Source: an uncultured Oscillospiraceae bacterium (GTDB taxonomy: Bacteria > Bacillota > Clostridia > Oscillospirales > Oscillospiraceae). From it: 13,774 nucleotides of DNA. The notes under the pieces were generated by a model. It had not been told where the DNA came from. It ran no database searches and saw only the letters and a list, made by a program, of their open reading frames with translations. A program made the position numbers and the translations under genes. How positions within the stretch are numbered: the first letter of the stretch is position 1; each line of letters starts with the position of its first letter. Shown in pieces: positions 1 through 6,957 of this stretch. Where the stretch lies: the NCBI GenBank assembly GCA_934589665.1, contig CAKTOJ010000039.1:1-13774 (forward strand). Direction: 5' to 3'.

Positions 1-2067
1 GAGCTGATCCTCACCGGCCGGTACACCACGCACCCTCAGCACGGTGAGCAGTTTGCCGCCGATGAGGTCGAGCGGCATATGCCGTCGGGCGAAACAGAGA
101 TTCTGAATTACCTTGCTTCCGGCGTGGTGCGCGGCATCGGCCCGGCAACCGCACAGAAGCTGGTCGACCGCTTCGGCACAGATACGCTCGATGTGCTCGA
201 CGGCGAACCGGAAAAGCTCAAGGCCATCAAGGGCATTACCGACCGGCGCGCGCGGGAGATCGCGGAGAGCTGGAAGGAACTCTCCGGCCTGCGGCGGGTA
301 CTGGACTTCCTGACGAAATACGACCTGCCGGTCGCCCTTGCCATGCAGCTCTTTCGGCGCTACGGCGCAGACGCAATCGACACGCTGCGGCATAACCCAT
401 ATCTTTTGAGCGGCGAGGCCTTTGGCGTGGACTTCTCTGTTTCGGATGAGATCGCGCTTTCCATGGGCTTCTCCGGAGATTCCTCCTGCCGCACGGAGGC
501 AGGCGTGCTCTTTGAGCTGAACCACAATGAACAAAGCGGCGGTCACGTTTTTCTCCCGCGGGAGAAGCTGACCGCGGCGTCGGCACAGCTGCTCGGATGC
601 GGGAGCGACGCGGTGGAAAAGGCACTTGACGACCTCATTGAGCGCGGAAGCGTGGTGCAGGAGCCGGTCGCAAACGTAACGGGCTGCTACCTACGCCGCT
701 GCCATGAGGCAGAAACCTACGTGTGCACCCGCATCAACGCCATGCTTGCCGATAAGCCGGACAAGCTGCGCGGCGCGGAAAAGATCATTGACGAGATTGA
801 GCGTGCGCAGGGCGTCACCTATGCGCCCCTCCAGCGCCGCGCGGTCGAGCTGGCCGCACAGGAGGAGCTTTTGATCCTCACCGGCGGGCCGGGCACGGGC
901 AAAACGACCAGCGTGCGCGGCATCACGGCGCTTTTTGAACGCATGGGGCTCGACACGCTGCTCTGCGCGCCGACCGGACGCGCAGCCAATCGCATGGGCG
1001 AACTGTGCGGAAAAGAGGCGCAGACCATTCACCGCCTGCTCGGCATGAGCTGGAACGAACAGACCGGCGGCGTGGTCTTTACCAAAAATGAAAAGGAGCC
1101 GCTGGAGGCCGACGCGGTGATCGTGGATGAAACATCCATGGTCGATCTCACGCTCATGCGCGCGCTGCTCGCAGCGCTGCGCCCCGGCTGCCGTCTTGTG
1201 CTCGTCGGCGACCCCGACCAGCTGCCGAGCGTCGGTGCGGGCAACGTGTTTGGTGACCTGATCCGCTCAGGACGCATCGCCGCCGTGGCGCTGCACGACA
1301 TCTTCCGTCAGGCCGGGACAAGCGCCATCGTGCGCAGCGCGCACATGGTCAACGAGGGGCAGCTTCCCGAGCTGCAAAACAGCGCGTCCAGTGACTTTTT
1401 CTTTCTTCCCCGCCGCGACAGCGGGCGGCTGGTGGACACGGTGGTCGAGCTGTGCAAAACGCGGCTGCCAGAGAAAATGCATATTCCTGCCGAGAGTATT
1501 CAGGTCCTCTCAGCCACGCGCAAGGGCGACGCCGGAACGGCGGCGCTCAACCGCGCTTTGCAGTCGGCGCTCAATCCGCCAAGCGAGGGAAAGCGCGAAA
1601 AGCGCTTCGGCGACCTTGTGTTCCGTGAGGGTGACCGCGTCATGCAGACGCGCAACGACTACGACGTGCTCTGGGAGCGCGAGGACGGCACGGCGGGCAC
1701 GGGCATCTTCAACGGCGACGTGGGAAAGATTTTACAGATCGACCCGAGCGGCGAGCTCATCTCCATCGCCTTCGACGACCGCGTCGCAGTCTACACGGCG
1801 GACATGCTCGCTGAGCTGGACATGGCCTACGCCATGACGGTACATAAGGCGCAGGGTAGCGAATACCGCGCCGTCATCTTCGTCTCCGCGCCGGCGGCGC
1901 CGGGATTGATGGTGCGCGGCGTGCTCTACACGGCCATCACGCGGGCACGCGAGCTGCTCATCCTCGTCGGCGACGATATAAGCCTTGGCAAAATGGCGGC
2001 AAACGACCGCCGCACACGGCGCTACAGCGGTCTGCGCTGGCGGCTCGGGGAGGGCGGCACGGCATGA
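1..2067 (+). CDS. recD2: RecD2-type ATP-dependent DNA helicase, 5' end outside window
   Basis: SF1B 5'-3' DNA helicase of the RecD2 (RecD-like, RecBC-independent) family, acting in the cytoplasm in DNA repair and replication-fork maintenance. The frame is open from base 1, so the ATG at 79 is internal; 688 residues are visible and the family is usually somewhat over 700, so a few dozen N-terminal residues are missing. Seen: helix-hairpin-helix-type segment GVVRGIGPATAQKLVDRFG just after nt 110, Walker A GGPGTGKTT at nt 883-909 (Lys at 901-903), motif Ia CAPTGRAA, Walker B VIVDETSMVD (DE at 1126-1131), motif III LVGDPDQLPSVG, then MTVHKAQGSEY and LYTAITRAR (motifs V and VI) near the C-terminus. 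All core helicase motifs are intact. The stop codon overlaps the next start (ATGA), so it is translationally coupled to the ComF gene. Family assignment is firm. Confidence 0.96.
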   Translation, partial: ELILTGRYTTHPQHGEQFAADEVERHMPSGETEILNYLASGVVRGIGPATAQKLVDRFGTDTLDVLDGEPEKLKAIKGITDRRAREIAESWKELSGLRRVLDFLTKYDLPVALAMQLFRRYGADAIDTLRHNPYLLSGEAFGVDFSVSDEIALSMGFSGDSSCRTEAGVLFELNHNEQSGGHVFLPREKLTAASAQLLGCGSDAVEKALDDLIERGSVVQEPVANVTGCYLRRCHEAETYVCTRINAMLADKPDKLRGAEKIIDEIERAQGVTYAPLQRRAVELAAQEELLILTGGPGTGKTTSVRGITALFERMGLDTLLCAPTGRAANRMGELCGKEAQTIHRLLGMSWNEQTGGVVFTKNEKEPLEADAVIVDETSMVDLTLMRALLAALRPGCRLVLVGDPDQLPSVGAGNVFGDLIRSGRIAAVALHDIFRQAGTSAIVRSAHMVNEGQLPELQNSASSDFFFLPRRDSGRLVDTVVELCKTRLPEKMHIPAESIQVLSATRKGDAGTAALNRALQSALNPPSEGKREKRFGDLVFREGDRVMQTRNDYDVLWEREDGTAGTGIFNGDVGKILQIDPSGELISIAFDDRVAVYTADMLAELDMAYAMTVHKAQGSEYRAVIFVSAPAAPGLMVRGVLYTAITRARELLILVGDDISLGKMAANDRRTRRYSGLRWRLGEGGTA

Positions 2068-2711
2068 GTCTTCGGGAAAAGCTCCTCGATCTCTTCTTCC
2101 CGCCGCGCTGTGCGTTCTGCCGCACCGTCGGCGTTCACGGCGTATGCGAGGCCTGTGAAAAGGCGCTTCCCCGCTCGCCGGAGCCGCTGTGCAGGGGTGA
2201 ATCCTTCGGTGTATGCGCCGCGCCGCTTCTTTACGAGGGCGTGGTGCGCGAGAGTCTGCTGCGCTTTAAATTTCACGGCGCACAAAGCGCCGCCGAGGGC
2301 TATGGCACACTTCTGGCACAATGTGTCGCGGAAGAGCTCGGCGGTGAATTTGATCTTGTGACATGGGTTCCGGTCAGCCGGGAACGTGAGCGCGAGCGCG
2401 GTTACGATCAGGCGTTTCTGCTCGCCCGCGAAACGGCAAAGCACTGGGATACCGAGCCGGTGCGGCTGCTGCGTAAAACGCGCAATAACGCCGCACAGTC
2501 CGGACTTTCCTCCGCCGCCGAACGGCGGGGCAATGTGCTGGGCGTATACAAGGCGGAAAATACGGAAATGCTCAAGGATGCACGTGTTCTGCTCATCGAC
2601 GACATCCTCACCACCGGCTCCACGCTCGGCGAATGTGTGCGCGTACTGAAAGAGGCCGGCGCGAAAAGTGTCGTATGCGCAGCACTTGCCCGGCGGCAAA
2701 ATCACACATAA
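2064..2711 (+). CDS. comF: ComF family protein (zinc ribbon plus phosphoribosyltransferase fold)
   Basis: 215 residues, usual size for ComF. An N-terminal zinc-binding knuckle has Cys16, Cys19, Cys28 and Cys31. The C-terminal half is a type I phosphoribosyltransferase fold with the PRPP-loop signature VLLIDDILTTGSTL (Asp179, Asp180, Thr183, Thr184, Gly185). The RERERGYDQAFLLA segment in the middle is also typical of ComF/GntX proteins. In naturally transformable Firmicutes, ComF is a cytoplasmic protein needed for DNA uptake; in other species the role is unknown. The start overlaps the recD2 stop by four bases, so both genes probably share one transcript and both concern DNA handling. No terminator hairpin is visible before the mreB promoter. 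Family assignment is firm; a competence role here is inference, because no other competence gene is in the window. Confidence 0.93.
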   Translation: MSLREKLLDLFFPPRCAFCRTVGVHGVCEACEKALPRSPEPLCRGESFGVCAAPLLYEGVVRESLLRFKFHGAQSAAEGYGTLLAQCVAEELGGEFDLVTWVPVSRERERERGYDQAFLLARETAKHWDTEPVRLLRKTRNNAAQSGLSSAAERRGNVLGVYKAENTEMLKDARVLLIDDILTTGSTLGECVRVLKEAGAKSVVCAALARRQNHT

Positions 2712-2716
2712 TGCTA

Positions 2717-2745
2717 TTGCAAAACGAAATTCGAGCCGTTATAAT
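2717..2745 (+). promoter_or_regulatory. Sigma-A type promoter of mreB
   Basis: -35 element TTGCAA (2717-2722), exactly 17 bases, then a perfect -10 TATAAT (2740-2745). It begins just after the comF stop at 2711. Transcription would start near 2752, giving a leader of about 60 bases before the mreB ATG. It implies mreB is transcribed independently of recD2-comF. Confidence 0.75.
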
Positions 2746-2810
2746 CATAAGTGTGACAATGTGCGGAGTTTTCCGCTGGAATACAAAGGAAAAATGAGAG
2801 AGGTAGTATT

Positions 2811-3839
2811 ATGTGTTCGTTAGCGAAGGATATCGGTATCGACCTCGGTACCGCATCGGTTCTGATCTACGTTAAGGATAAGGGCATTGTGCTCAATGAG
2901 CCGAGCGTCGTTGCCATTGACAAGGATACCGGCAAGCTCCTCAAGGTCGGCGCGGACGCGCAGGCCATGCTTGGCCGCACGCCCGGCAACATCGTTGCCA
3001 TCCGCCCGCTGCGTGAGGGCGTCATCTCCGACTATGAGGTGACCGAGCGCATGCTCAAGGAGTTCATTCACAAGATCATGGGCTTCCAGTTCTTCAAGCC
3101 CCGCATCATCATCTGCGTTCCCTCCGGCATCACCGAGGTCGAGGAGCGCGCGGTCATTGACGCGGGTATTCAGGCCGGCGCGCGCCGCGTCTATCTCATT
3201 GAAGAGCCGGTGGCCGCAGCCATTGGCGCGGGCATCGACATCACCCAGCCCGATGGTCACTTCATCATCGACATCGGCGGCGGCACGAGTGACATTGCCG
3301 TCATCTCGCTCTCCGGCGTGGTTGAGAGCGCATCGATCAAGGTCGCAGGCGACCAGTTCAACGAATCCGTTGTGAAGTATATGCGCCGCAAGCATAACCT
3401 GCTCATCGGCGAGCGCACGGCGGAGGAAATGAAAATGAAGATCGGCTGTGTCTTCCCGCCCGAGGAGGAGCTGACCATGGAGATCAAGGGCCGCTGCCTG
3501 CTCACGGGCCTGCCCAAGCTCATCTCCGTGACTTCTACCGAAATGATGGAGGCCTTTGAAGAGCCGGTCGAGCGCATCATGGAAGCTGTGCACCAGGTGC
3601 TCGAGCGCACTCCGCCTGAGCTGGTCGCCGATATCTCCAGCAACGGCATCGTGATGACCGGCGGCGGCAGCCTCATCCGCGGCTTTGACAAGCTCGTCAC
3701 CGCCCGCACCGGCATCCACACCGTCGTGGCTGAGAATGCCATCTCCTGCGTGGCCGAGGGCACGGGCAAGAGCCTTGACAGTGTGGGCGAGATGAAGGAT
3801 GGCACGATGAACCTCTCCCGCCGCAAGCAGATCAACTAA
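2811..3839 (+). CDS. mreB: Rod shape-determining protein MreB (MreB/Mbl family actin homologue)
   Basis: 342 residues, full length for MreB/Mbl. These bacterial actins polymerise with ATP at the inner face of the membrane and guide side-wall peptidoglycan synthesis. Seen: phosphate-1 motif DIGIDLGTAS (residues 7-16), RPLREGVISDYEVTERML, the connect-1 region VPSGITEVEERAV, EEPVAAAIGAG, phosphate-2 motif IIDIGGGTSDIAVI, and adenosine motif GIVMTGGGSLIRGFD. The start is supported by GAGAGAGG at 2796-2803. It has its own promoter. mreC and mreD, often found after mreB, are absent; a small zinc-ribbon gene follows instead, so this is a stand-alone copy. MreB, Mbl and MreBH cannot be told apart from sequence alone. 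The long minus-strand frame over this gene is a GC-rich codon shadow. Confidence 0.95.
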   Translation: MCSLAKDIGIDLGTASVLIYVKDKGIVLNEPSVVAIDKDTGKLLKVGADAQAMLGRTPGNIVAIRPLREGVISDYEVTERMLKEFIHKIMGFQFFKPRIIICVPSGITEVEERAVIDAGIQAGARRVYLIEEPVAAAIGAGIDITQPDGHFIIDIGGGTSDIAVISLSGVVESASIKVAGDQFNESVVKYMRRKHNLLIGERTAEEMKMKIGCVFPPEEELTMEIKGRCLLTGLPKLISVTSTEMMEAFEEPVERIMEAVHQVLERTPPELVADISSNGIVMTGGGSLIRGFDKLVTARTGIHTVVAENAISCVAEGTGKSLDSVGEMKDGTMNLSRRKQIN

Positions 3840-3856
3840 AGGCCGGCAGATCAACT
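3827..3856. repeat. 11-bp direct repeat across the mreB stop codon
   Basis: GCAGATCAACT occurs at 3827-3837, ending inside the last codons of mreB, and again at 3846-3856, a 19-base period. It looks like a small tandem duplication of the gene end. No function is apparent; the second copy lies just upstream of the Shine-Dalgarno of the next gene. Confidence 0.6.
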
Positions 3857-3878
3857 GAATAGAAGGAGACGTTTTTGT

Positions 3879-4100
3879 ATGAATTGTCCCTATTGCGCCC
3901 AGCCGATGGCCGTCGGCTATCTCAAGGGTGAGCGCGGCTATTCCCTCATGTGGACGGACGATCCGTTCAAGGTGACGGACATCCCCCTCGGCAGTGATAT
4001 TCTGCTCTGCAAGGCAACAGATGTGGACAAGCCCAAGGCGTATTTATGCAGAAGCTGCCGAAAGATCATAATGGCTCTAACGCAAGCCTCTTCCTTTTAA
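3879..4100 (+). CDS. Small PF20097/DUF6487-like zinc-ribbon protein
   Basis: 73-residue protein with two Cys pairs, CPYC (Cys3, Cys6) at the N-terminus and CRSC (Cys57, Cys60) near the C-terminus, separated by a segment with GYLKGERGYSLMW and an aromatic KAYLCRSCRKII end. This layout matches the small PF20097 (DUF6487) zinc-ribbon family common in Clostridia; its function is unknown. A structural zinc site formed by the four cysteines is likely but inferred. A strong Shine-Dalgarno AGAAGGAG at 3861-3868 supports the ATG. It lies 39 bases after mreB with no terminator between, so it is probably cotranscribed with mreB. It is followed at once by a strong terminator. Confidence 0.82.
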   Translation: MNCPYCAQPMAVGYLKGERGYSLMWTDDPFKVTDIPLGSDILLCKATDVDKPKAYLCRSCRKIIMALTQASSF

Positions 4101-4135
4101 AAAATCCCTGCTCCTTGCGGAGCAGGGATTTTTTT
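4099..4135. terminator. Strong bidirectional intrinsic terminator
   Basis: A6 tract at 4099-4104, perfect 12-bp stem AATCCCTGCTCC / GGAGCAGGGATT (4103-4114 and 4119-4130) with loop TTGC, then T7 (4129-4135). It has U-tracts in both directions, so it ends the mreB/zinc-ribbon transcript and the convergent minus-strand operon whose last stop is at 4139. Confidence 0.93.
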
Positions 4136-4138
4136 CAA

Positions 4139-4648
4139 TTATCCAAATCTTGCCGCGTGCATAGCACGGAAAAGCAGCGCGGCGATCAGGCCGGTCAGCG
4201 CGCCGGTGAAAAGCGATACGAGCAGCAGGAATGGCAGATACGCAAGCGGGGCACCGTTTCCAAGCGTCAGCACCGCGGCCGCGACCTGTCCGATATTATG
4301 TGCCGCCGCGCCGCCGACCGACACGCCGTAAACCGAAAGCTTCGGCAGCTTATGCAGCCCGCTCATCACCAGCATCGCGCAAAGGCCGCCGAGAAGCGAA
4401 AAAATAAGCGCTGAGGCATTGCCCGCAAACAGGGCTCCGAGCGTACAGCGCACAAGCAGAATAGCGAGCGCTTCACCTGCGCCGAGCGCATAGAGCGCGT
4501 ACACGGTGACGATATTCGCAAGGCCCAGCTTCACCCCCGGCAGTGGGATAACGAGCGTCAGGGGAAAAAAGCTCTCCATATAGGAGAGCGCCAGCGCCAG
4601 CGCAGAGAGCACGGCGCAGGTCGTGATGGTGCGCGTTGAGAGCTTCAT
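4139..4648 (-). CDS. Gx transporter family membrane protein (EetB-like, Hpre_diP_synt_I family)
   Basis: 169-residue, very hydrophobic protein with about five membrane segments. The signature PGVKLGLANIVTVYAL after the first helix is diagnostic of the family labelled 'Gx transporter' or 'heptaprenyl diphosphate synthase component I' (PF07456). It is an integral membrane protein, not a prenyl synthase catalytic subunit; there are no DDxxD motifs. In Listeria-type extracellular electron transfer loci a member (EetB) is encoded with a NusG-domain-II protein and ApbE, as here, and is thought to support flavin-linked electron transfer. AGGAGG overlaps the stop of the upstream gene (TAG GAGGG), and the gap between the genes is 10 bases, so translation is coupled. 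Last gene of the five-gene minus-strand operon. Substrate or exact role unknown. Confidence 0.88.
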   Translation of the reverse strand: MKLSTRTITTCAVLSALALALSYMESFFPLTLVIPLPGVKLGLANIVTVYALYALGAGEALAILLVRCTLGALFAGNASALIFSLLGGLCAMLVMSGLHKLPKLSVYGVSVGGAAAHNIGQVAAAVLTLGNGAPLAYLPFLLLVSLFTGALTGLIAALLFRAMHAARFG

Positions 4649-4658
4649 TGCGTCCCTC

Positions 4659-5051
4659 CTATCCCGTCACAAGATCGTAGCCGCTCCCCGTTCCGGAGAG
4701 CGTGATGCTGATGCGGGCCGGCAGACAGACGATGCTCTGCCCTGCGCGCGTGATCGCGCCGGAATGGACGCAGTCCTGCCCCGGGCAGTCGCTCTCCGTA
4801 ACCGCAAGCGCGCCGTCCGCAGCGCGGACGGTGAGCGTATAGCCGTTTCCGGTGTAGGTGTGCGCACCCGCATAGGACGAGAGCGGAACACGCTCGACCG
4901 CCTGCCCGTCGACGCTGACGGTCACCGTCAGCTCTCCGGTCTGCGCAGGAGCTGTCCAGACGCGCATGCCAAGCAGCACGGCAAGGGCAAGCACAGCAAG
5001 CGCAACAAGCGCATCATAGCGGTTAGGCCGCAGCTCAGGCGAGGACTTCAT
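4659..5051 (-). CDS. NusG domain II-containing membrane-anchored protein (EetA-like)
   Basis: 130 residues from the ATG at 5051, chosen over an upstream in-frame ATG at 5132 because AAGGAG lies nine bases before it and because the longer form would overlap apbE by about 100 bases. A short basic cytoplasmic stretch is followed by one membrane helix (about residues 12-32), then an extracytoplasmic NusG-domain-II fold with the family signature DCPGQDCVHSGAI and IVCLPARISI (Cys89, Cys94, Cys109). These are not transcription factors; they occur beside ApbE and Gx-transporter genes and, as EetA, in extracellular electron transfer loci. The start overlaps the 3' end of apbE by 17 bases, showing tight coupling. 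Molecular activity is unknown. Confidence 0.88.
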   Translation of the reverse strand: MKSSPELRPNRYDALVALAVLALAVLLGMRVWTAPAQTGELTVTVSVDGQAVERVPLSSYAGAHTYTGNGYTLTVRAADGALAVTESDCPGQDCVHSGAITRAGQSIVCLPARISITLSGTGSGYDLVTG

Positions 5052-6060
5052 AGGTGTACGCTCCTTCCTCGGAGGGGGTAAAACGATCAGCAAGGCCGTC
5101 GGTATAGCGCACATGACCGTCATCGGTGACAAAGATCAGCTCGGTGCTGCACATCTTTTCCGCCGCAAGTGCATCGCGCAGCGCAAGGCTCTTCTCCTCG
5201 CCAAGGACAAAGCAGGCGGTAGAAAGCGCGTCGGCCCACGCGCCGTCGGCGCACACGACCGTCACACTCACCAGACCGCTCTCGGCCGGGCTTCCGGTAT
5301 GGGGATCAAGGATATGATGATAACGCACGCCATTTTCCTCAAAGCCGCGCTCATAAATGCCGGAGGTCACCACAAAGATGTCCGCCGCCGAAAGCACGCC
5401 GAGAAACTGCGTGGGATCAGCGGGGTCCTTGACCGCGACGCGCCAGTCGCTGCCGTCCGGCTTTGTGCCGAGCAGTCCAACGTCTCCGCCGAGGTCGATG
5501 ACCGCGCTCGTCACGCCGTGTTCTGTTAGAATATCACGCACCGCACCGCCCGCATAGCCCTTGGCGATGCCGCCGAGGTCGATCTGCGCGCTATTTTTGA
5601 GCGTAACGGTACTGCCCTCGACGGAGATATTTTCCAGTCCCACATGCATGAGCAGCCCGGATAGCTCCTCATCCGGCGGCACGCGCGGCGTGTCACCAGT
5701 GAAATTCCACGCGTCCATGAGCGGCGCAACCGTGGGATCAAACGCTCCGTCCGCCGCCTTCCCGATCGTGAGCGCCGTTTCCACCAGTGCGGCAAGCGCC
5801 GCGTCATCGACCGTGCCGTCACGGTTGAGCGCGCTGACGGTGCTTTCCTCACTGTGGCGGTCAAGCTGCCGGTCGAGTGCAAGAAGCAGCTCCTCCGCCG
5901 AGTCAAGCGCCGCGTCGGCGTTCTTCCCGTAGGCCGTCAGGTTCATAACCGTATCCATCGTATAAACCGTGCGCGTCCAGCTCTGCTCTCCCGCGCCGCA
6001 GGCGGTGAGCGAGAGGATCAGGACAAGAGCCGCCAAAAAGGGCAAAATACGTTTCGACAT
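5035..6060 (-). CDS. apbE: FAD:protein FMN transferase ApbE, lipoprotein
   Basis: 341 residues from the ATG at 6060, preferred because GGAGG lies six bases upstream; the in-frame ATG at 6066 abuts that site and a TTG lies at 6084. Residues 1-20 are a lipoprotein signal with lipobox LTAC (Cys21), so it acts outside the membrane. ApbE enzymes transfer FMN from FAD to a Thr/Ser of an exported flavoprotein, needing Mg2+. Seen: TVYTMDTVMNLTAYG, DPTVAPLMDAW, DLGGIAKGYA (161-170), DLGGDVG, HHILDPHTGSPA (248-259) and the metal/flavin site ADALSTACFVLG with Asp277, Ser280 and Thr281. All key motifs are present. No protein in this window carries the FMN-acceptor (S/T)GAT motif of FMN-binding domains, so its substrate is encoded elsewhere. 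It sits 20 bases after the pyridoxamine kinase stop. Confidence 0.95.
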   Translation of the reverse strand: MSKRILPFLAALVLILSLTACGAGEQSWTRTVYTMDTVMNLTAYGKNADAALDSAEELLLALDRQLDRHSEESTVSALNRDGTVDDAALAALVETALTIGKAADGAFDPTVAPLMDAWNFTGDTPRVPPDEELSGLLMHVGLENISVEGSTVTLKNSAQIDLGGIAKGYAGGAVRDILTEHGVTSAVIDLGGDVGLLGTKPDGSDWRVAVKDPADPTQFLGVLSAADIFVVTSGIYERGFEENGVRYHHILDPHTGSPAESGLVSVTVVCADGAWADALSTACFVLGEEKSLALRDALAAEKMCSTELIFVTDDGHVRYTDGLADRFTPSEEGAYTYEVLA

Positions 6061-6080
6061 CAACATCCTCCGCCGCAGTC

Positions 6081-6938
6081 TCAACGCTTCGTCAAAGCGT
6101 CGTGGAGCTTCCAGAGCACTGGTTCAAAGTCCACGCCCTCGCGGGCGGGCAGCCTTTGCGGCATGGTCTGCACAGCGCACTCGCGCACAAAGGCCTCGGC
6201 CAACCGCACCGCATCGGGCAGAGTCCGTCCCTTGACAAGCGCACCGGTGAGCACGGAGGCAAATACATCGCCCGTACCGTGAAACTCCTTGCCGACAAAC
6301 TCATCGAAGAGGAACTCCGTCCTCCCGTGCTCGCGGTCAAACAGGCACACACCGATCTCGCCCTTTCGCAGCGTCACACCGGTGAGCACCACGCTGCGCG
6401 TGCCGTTAAGGCTCAACTGCTCGACGACCGAGCGGTAGTCCGCCTCGCCGCGCGGAAGCGCGCCGAAGGTGTGATCCTCACCGAGCAGCACCGCAGCCTC
6501 CGTGAGGTTCGGCACGATCACGTCGGCCAGCTCCGCAAGCTTTCCCATCCCCGCGCACATCGCATGGGTGTAGGTCTTGTAGATCTTGCCGTGGTCGCCC
6601 ATAACAGGATCGCAGATAAAAAGCGTCGTCGCGTCGCGCCGGAATGTACGCACAAAATCCGCCACAATGTCCATCTGCGCTTCGCTTCCCATAAAGCCGG
6701 TGTAAACCGCATCAAAATGGATGCCCAGCTCTGCCCAGTGTGCTGCAGCCTTCGGCATCTCGTCGGTCATATCCAGGAAGGTATAGCCGGTAAAGCCGCC
6801 GGTATGCGTGGAAAGATAGGCGGTCGGCAGCGGGCAGCACTGCACGCCCATCGCGCTGAGCACCGGAATGGCGACAGTCAGCGAGCAGCGTCCGAAGCCG
6901 GACATGTCGTGAATAGCGGCAACTCTCGGGGTAGGCAT
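6081..6938 (-). CDS. pdxY: Pyridoxamine kinase (PdxY/PdxK-like, ribokinase fold)
   Basis: 285 residues from the ATG at 6938, supported by AAGGAG nine bases upstream (6948-6953); an extension to 6980 would run into the preceding gene and has no family support. It phosphorylates pyridoxal/pyridoxamine with ATP in the vitamin B6 salvage pathway, in the cytoplasm. Seen: N-terminal IHDMSGFGRCSL, LPTAYLSTHTGGF, VYTGFMGS, CDPVMGDHG, and the ribokinase-family C-terminal anion-hole/catalytic motif GTGDVFAS (Asp224). Length and order match the Firmicute pyridoxamine kinase family; the broader PfkB-like superfamily is the only alternative. It starts 19 bases after the DUF362 gene and precedes apbE by 20 bases. 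Why a B6 kinase sits in this redox operon is not evident from sequence. Confidence 0.92.
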   Translation of the reverse strand: MPTPRVAAIHDMSGFGRCSLTVAIPVLSAMGVQCCPLPTAYLSTHTGGFTGYTFLDMTDEMPKAAAHWAELGIHFDAVYTGFMGSEAQMDIVADFVRTFRRDATTLFICDPVMGDHGKIYKTYTHAMCAGMGKLAELADVIVPNLTEAAVLLGEDHTFGALPRGEADYRSVVEQLSLNGTRSVVLTGVTLRKGEIGVCLFDREHGRTEFLFDEFVGKEFHGTGDVFASVLTGALVKGRTLPDAVRLAEAFVRECAVQTMPQRLPAREGVDFEPVLWKLHDALTKR

Positions 6939-6957
6939 GGGGAAAGGCTCCTTTTCG

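Noticed and set aside
2820..3854. 344-residue minus-strand open frame opposite mreB
   Set aside because: Exact antisense of a conserved, complete mreB; its His/Asp/Ala/Gly/Val-rich low-diversity composition is typical of a GC-rich codon shadow, and it has no recognisable domain.
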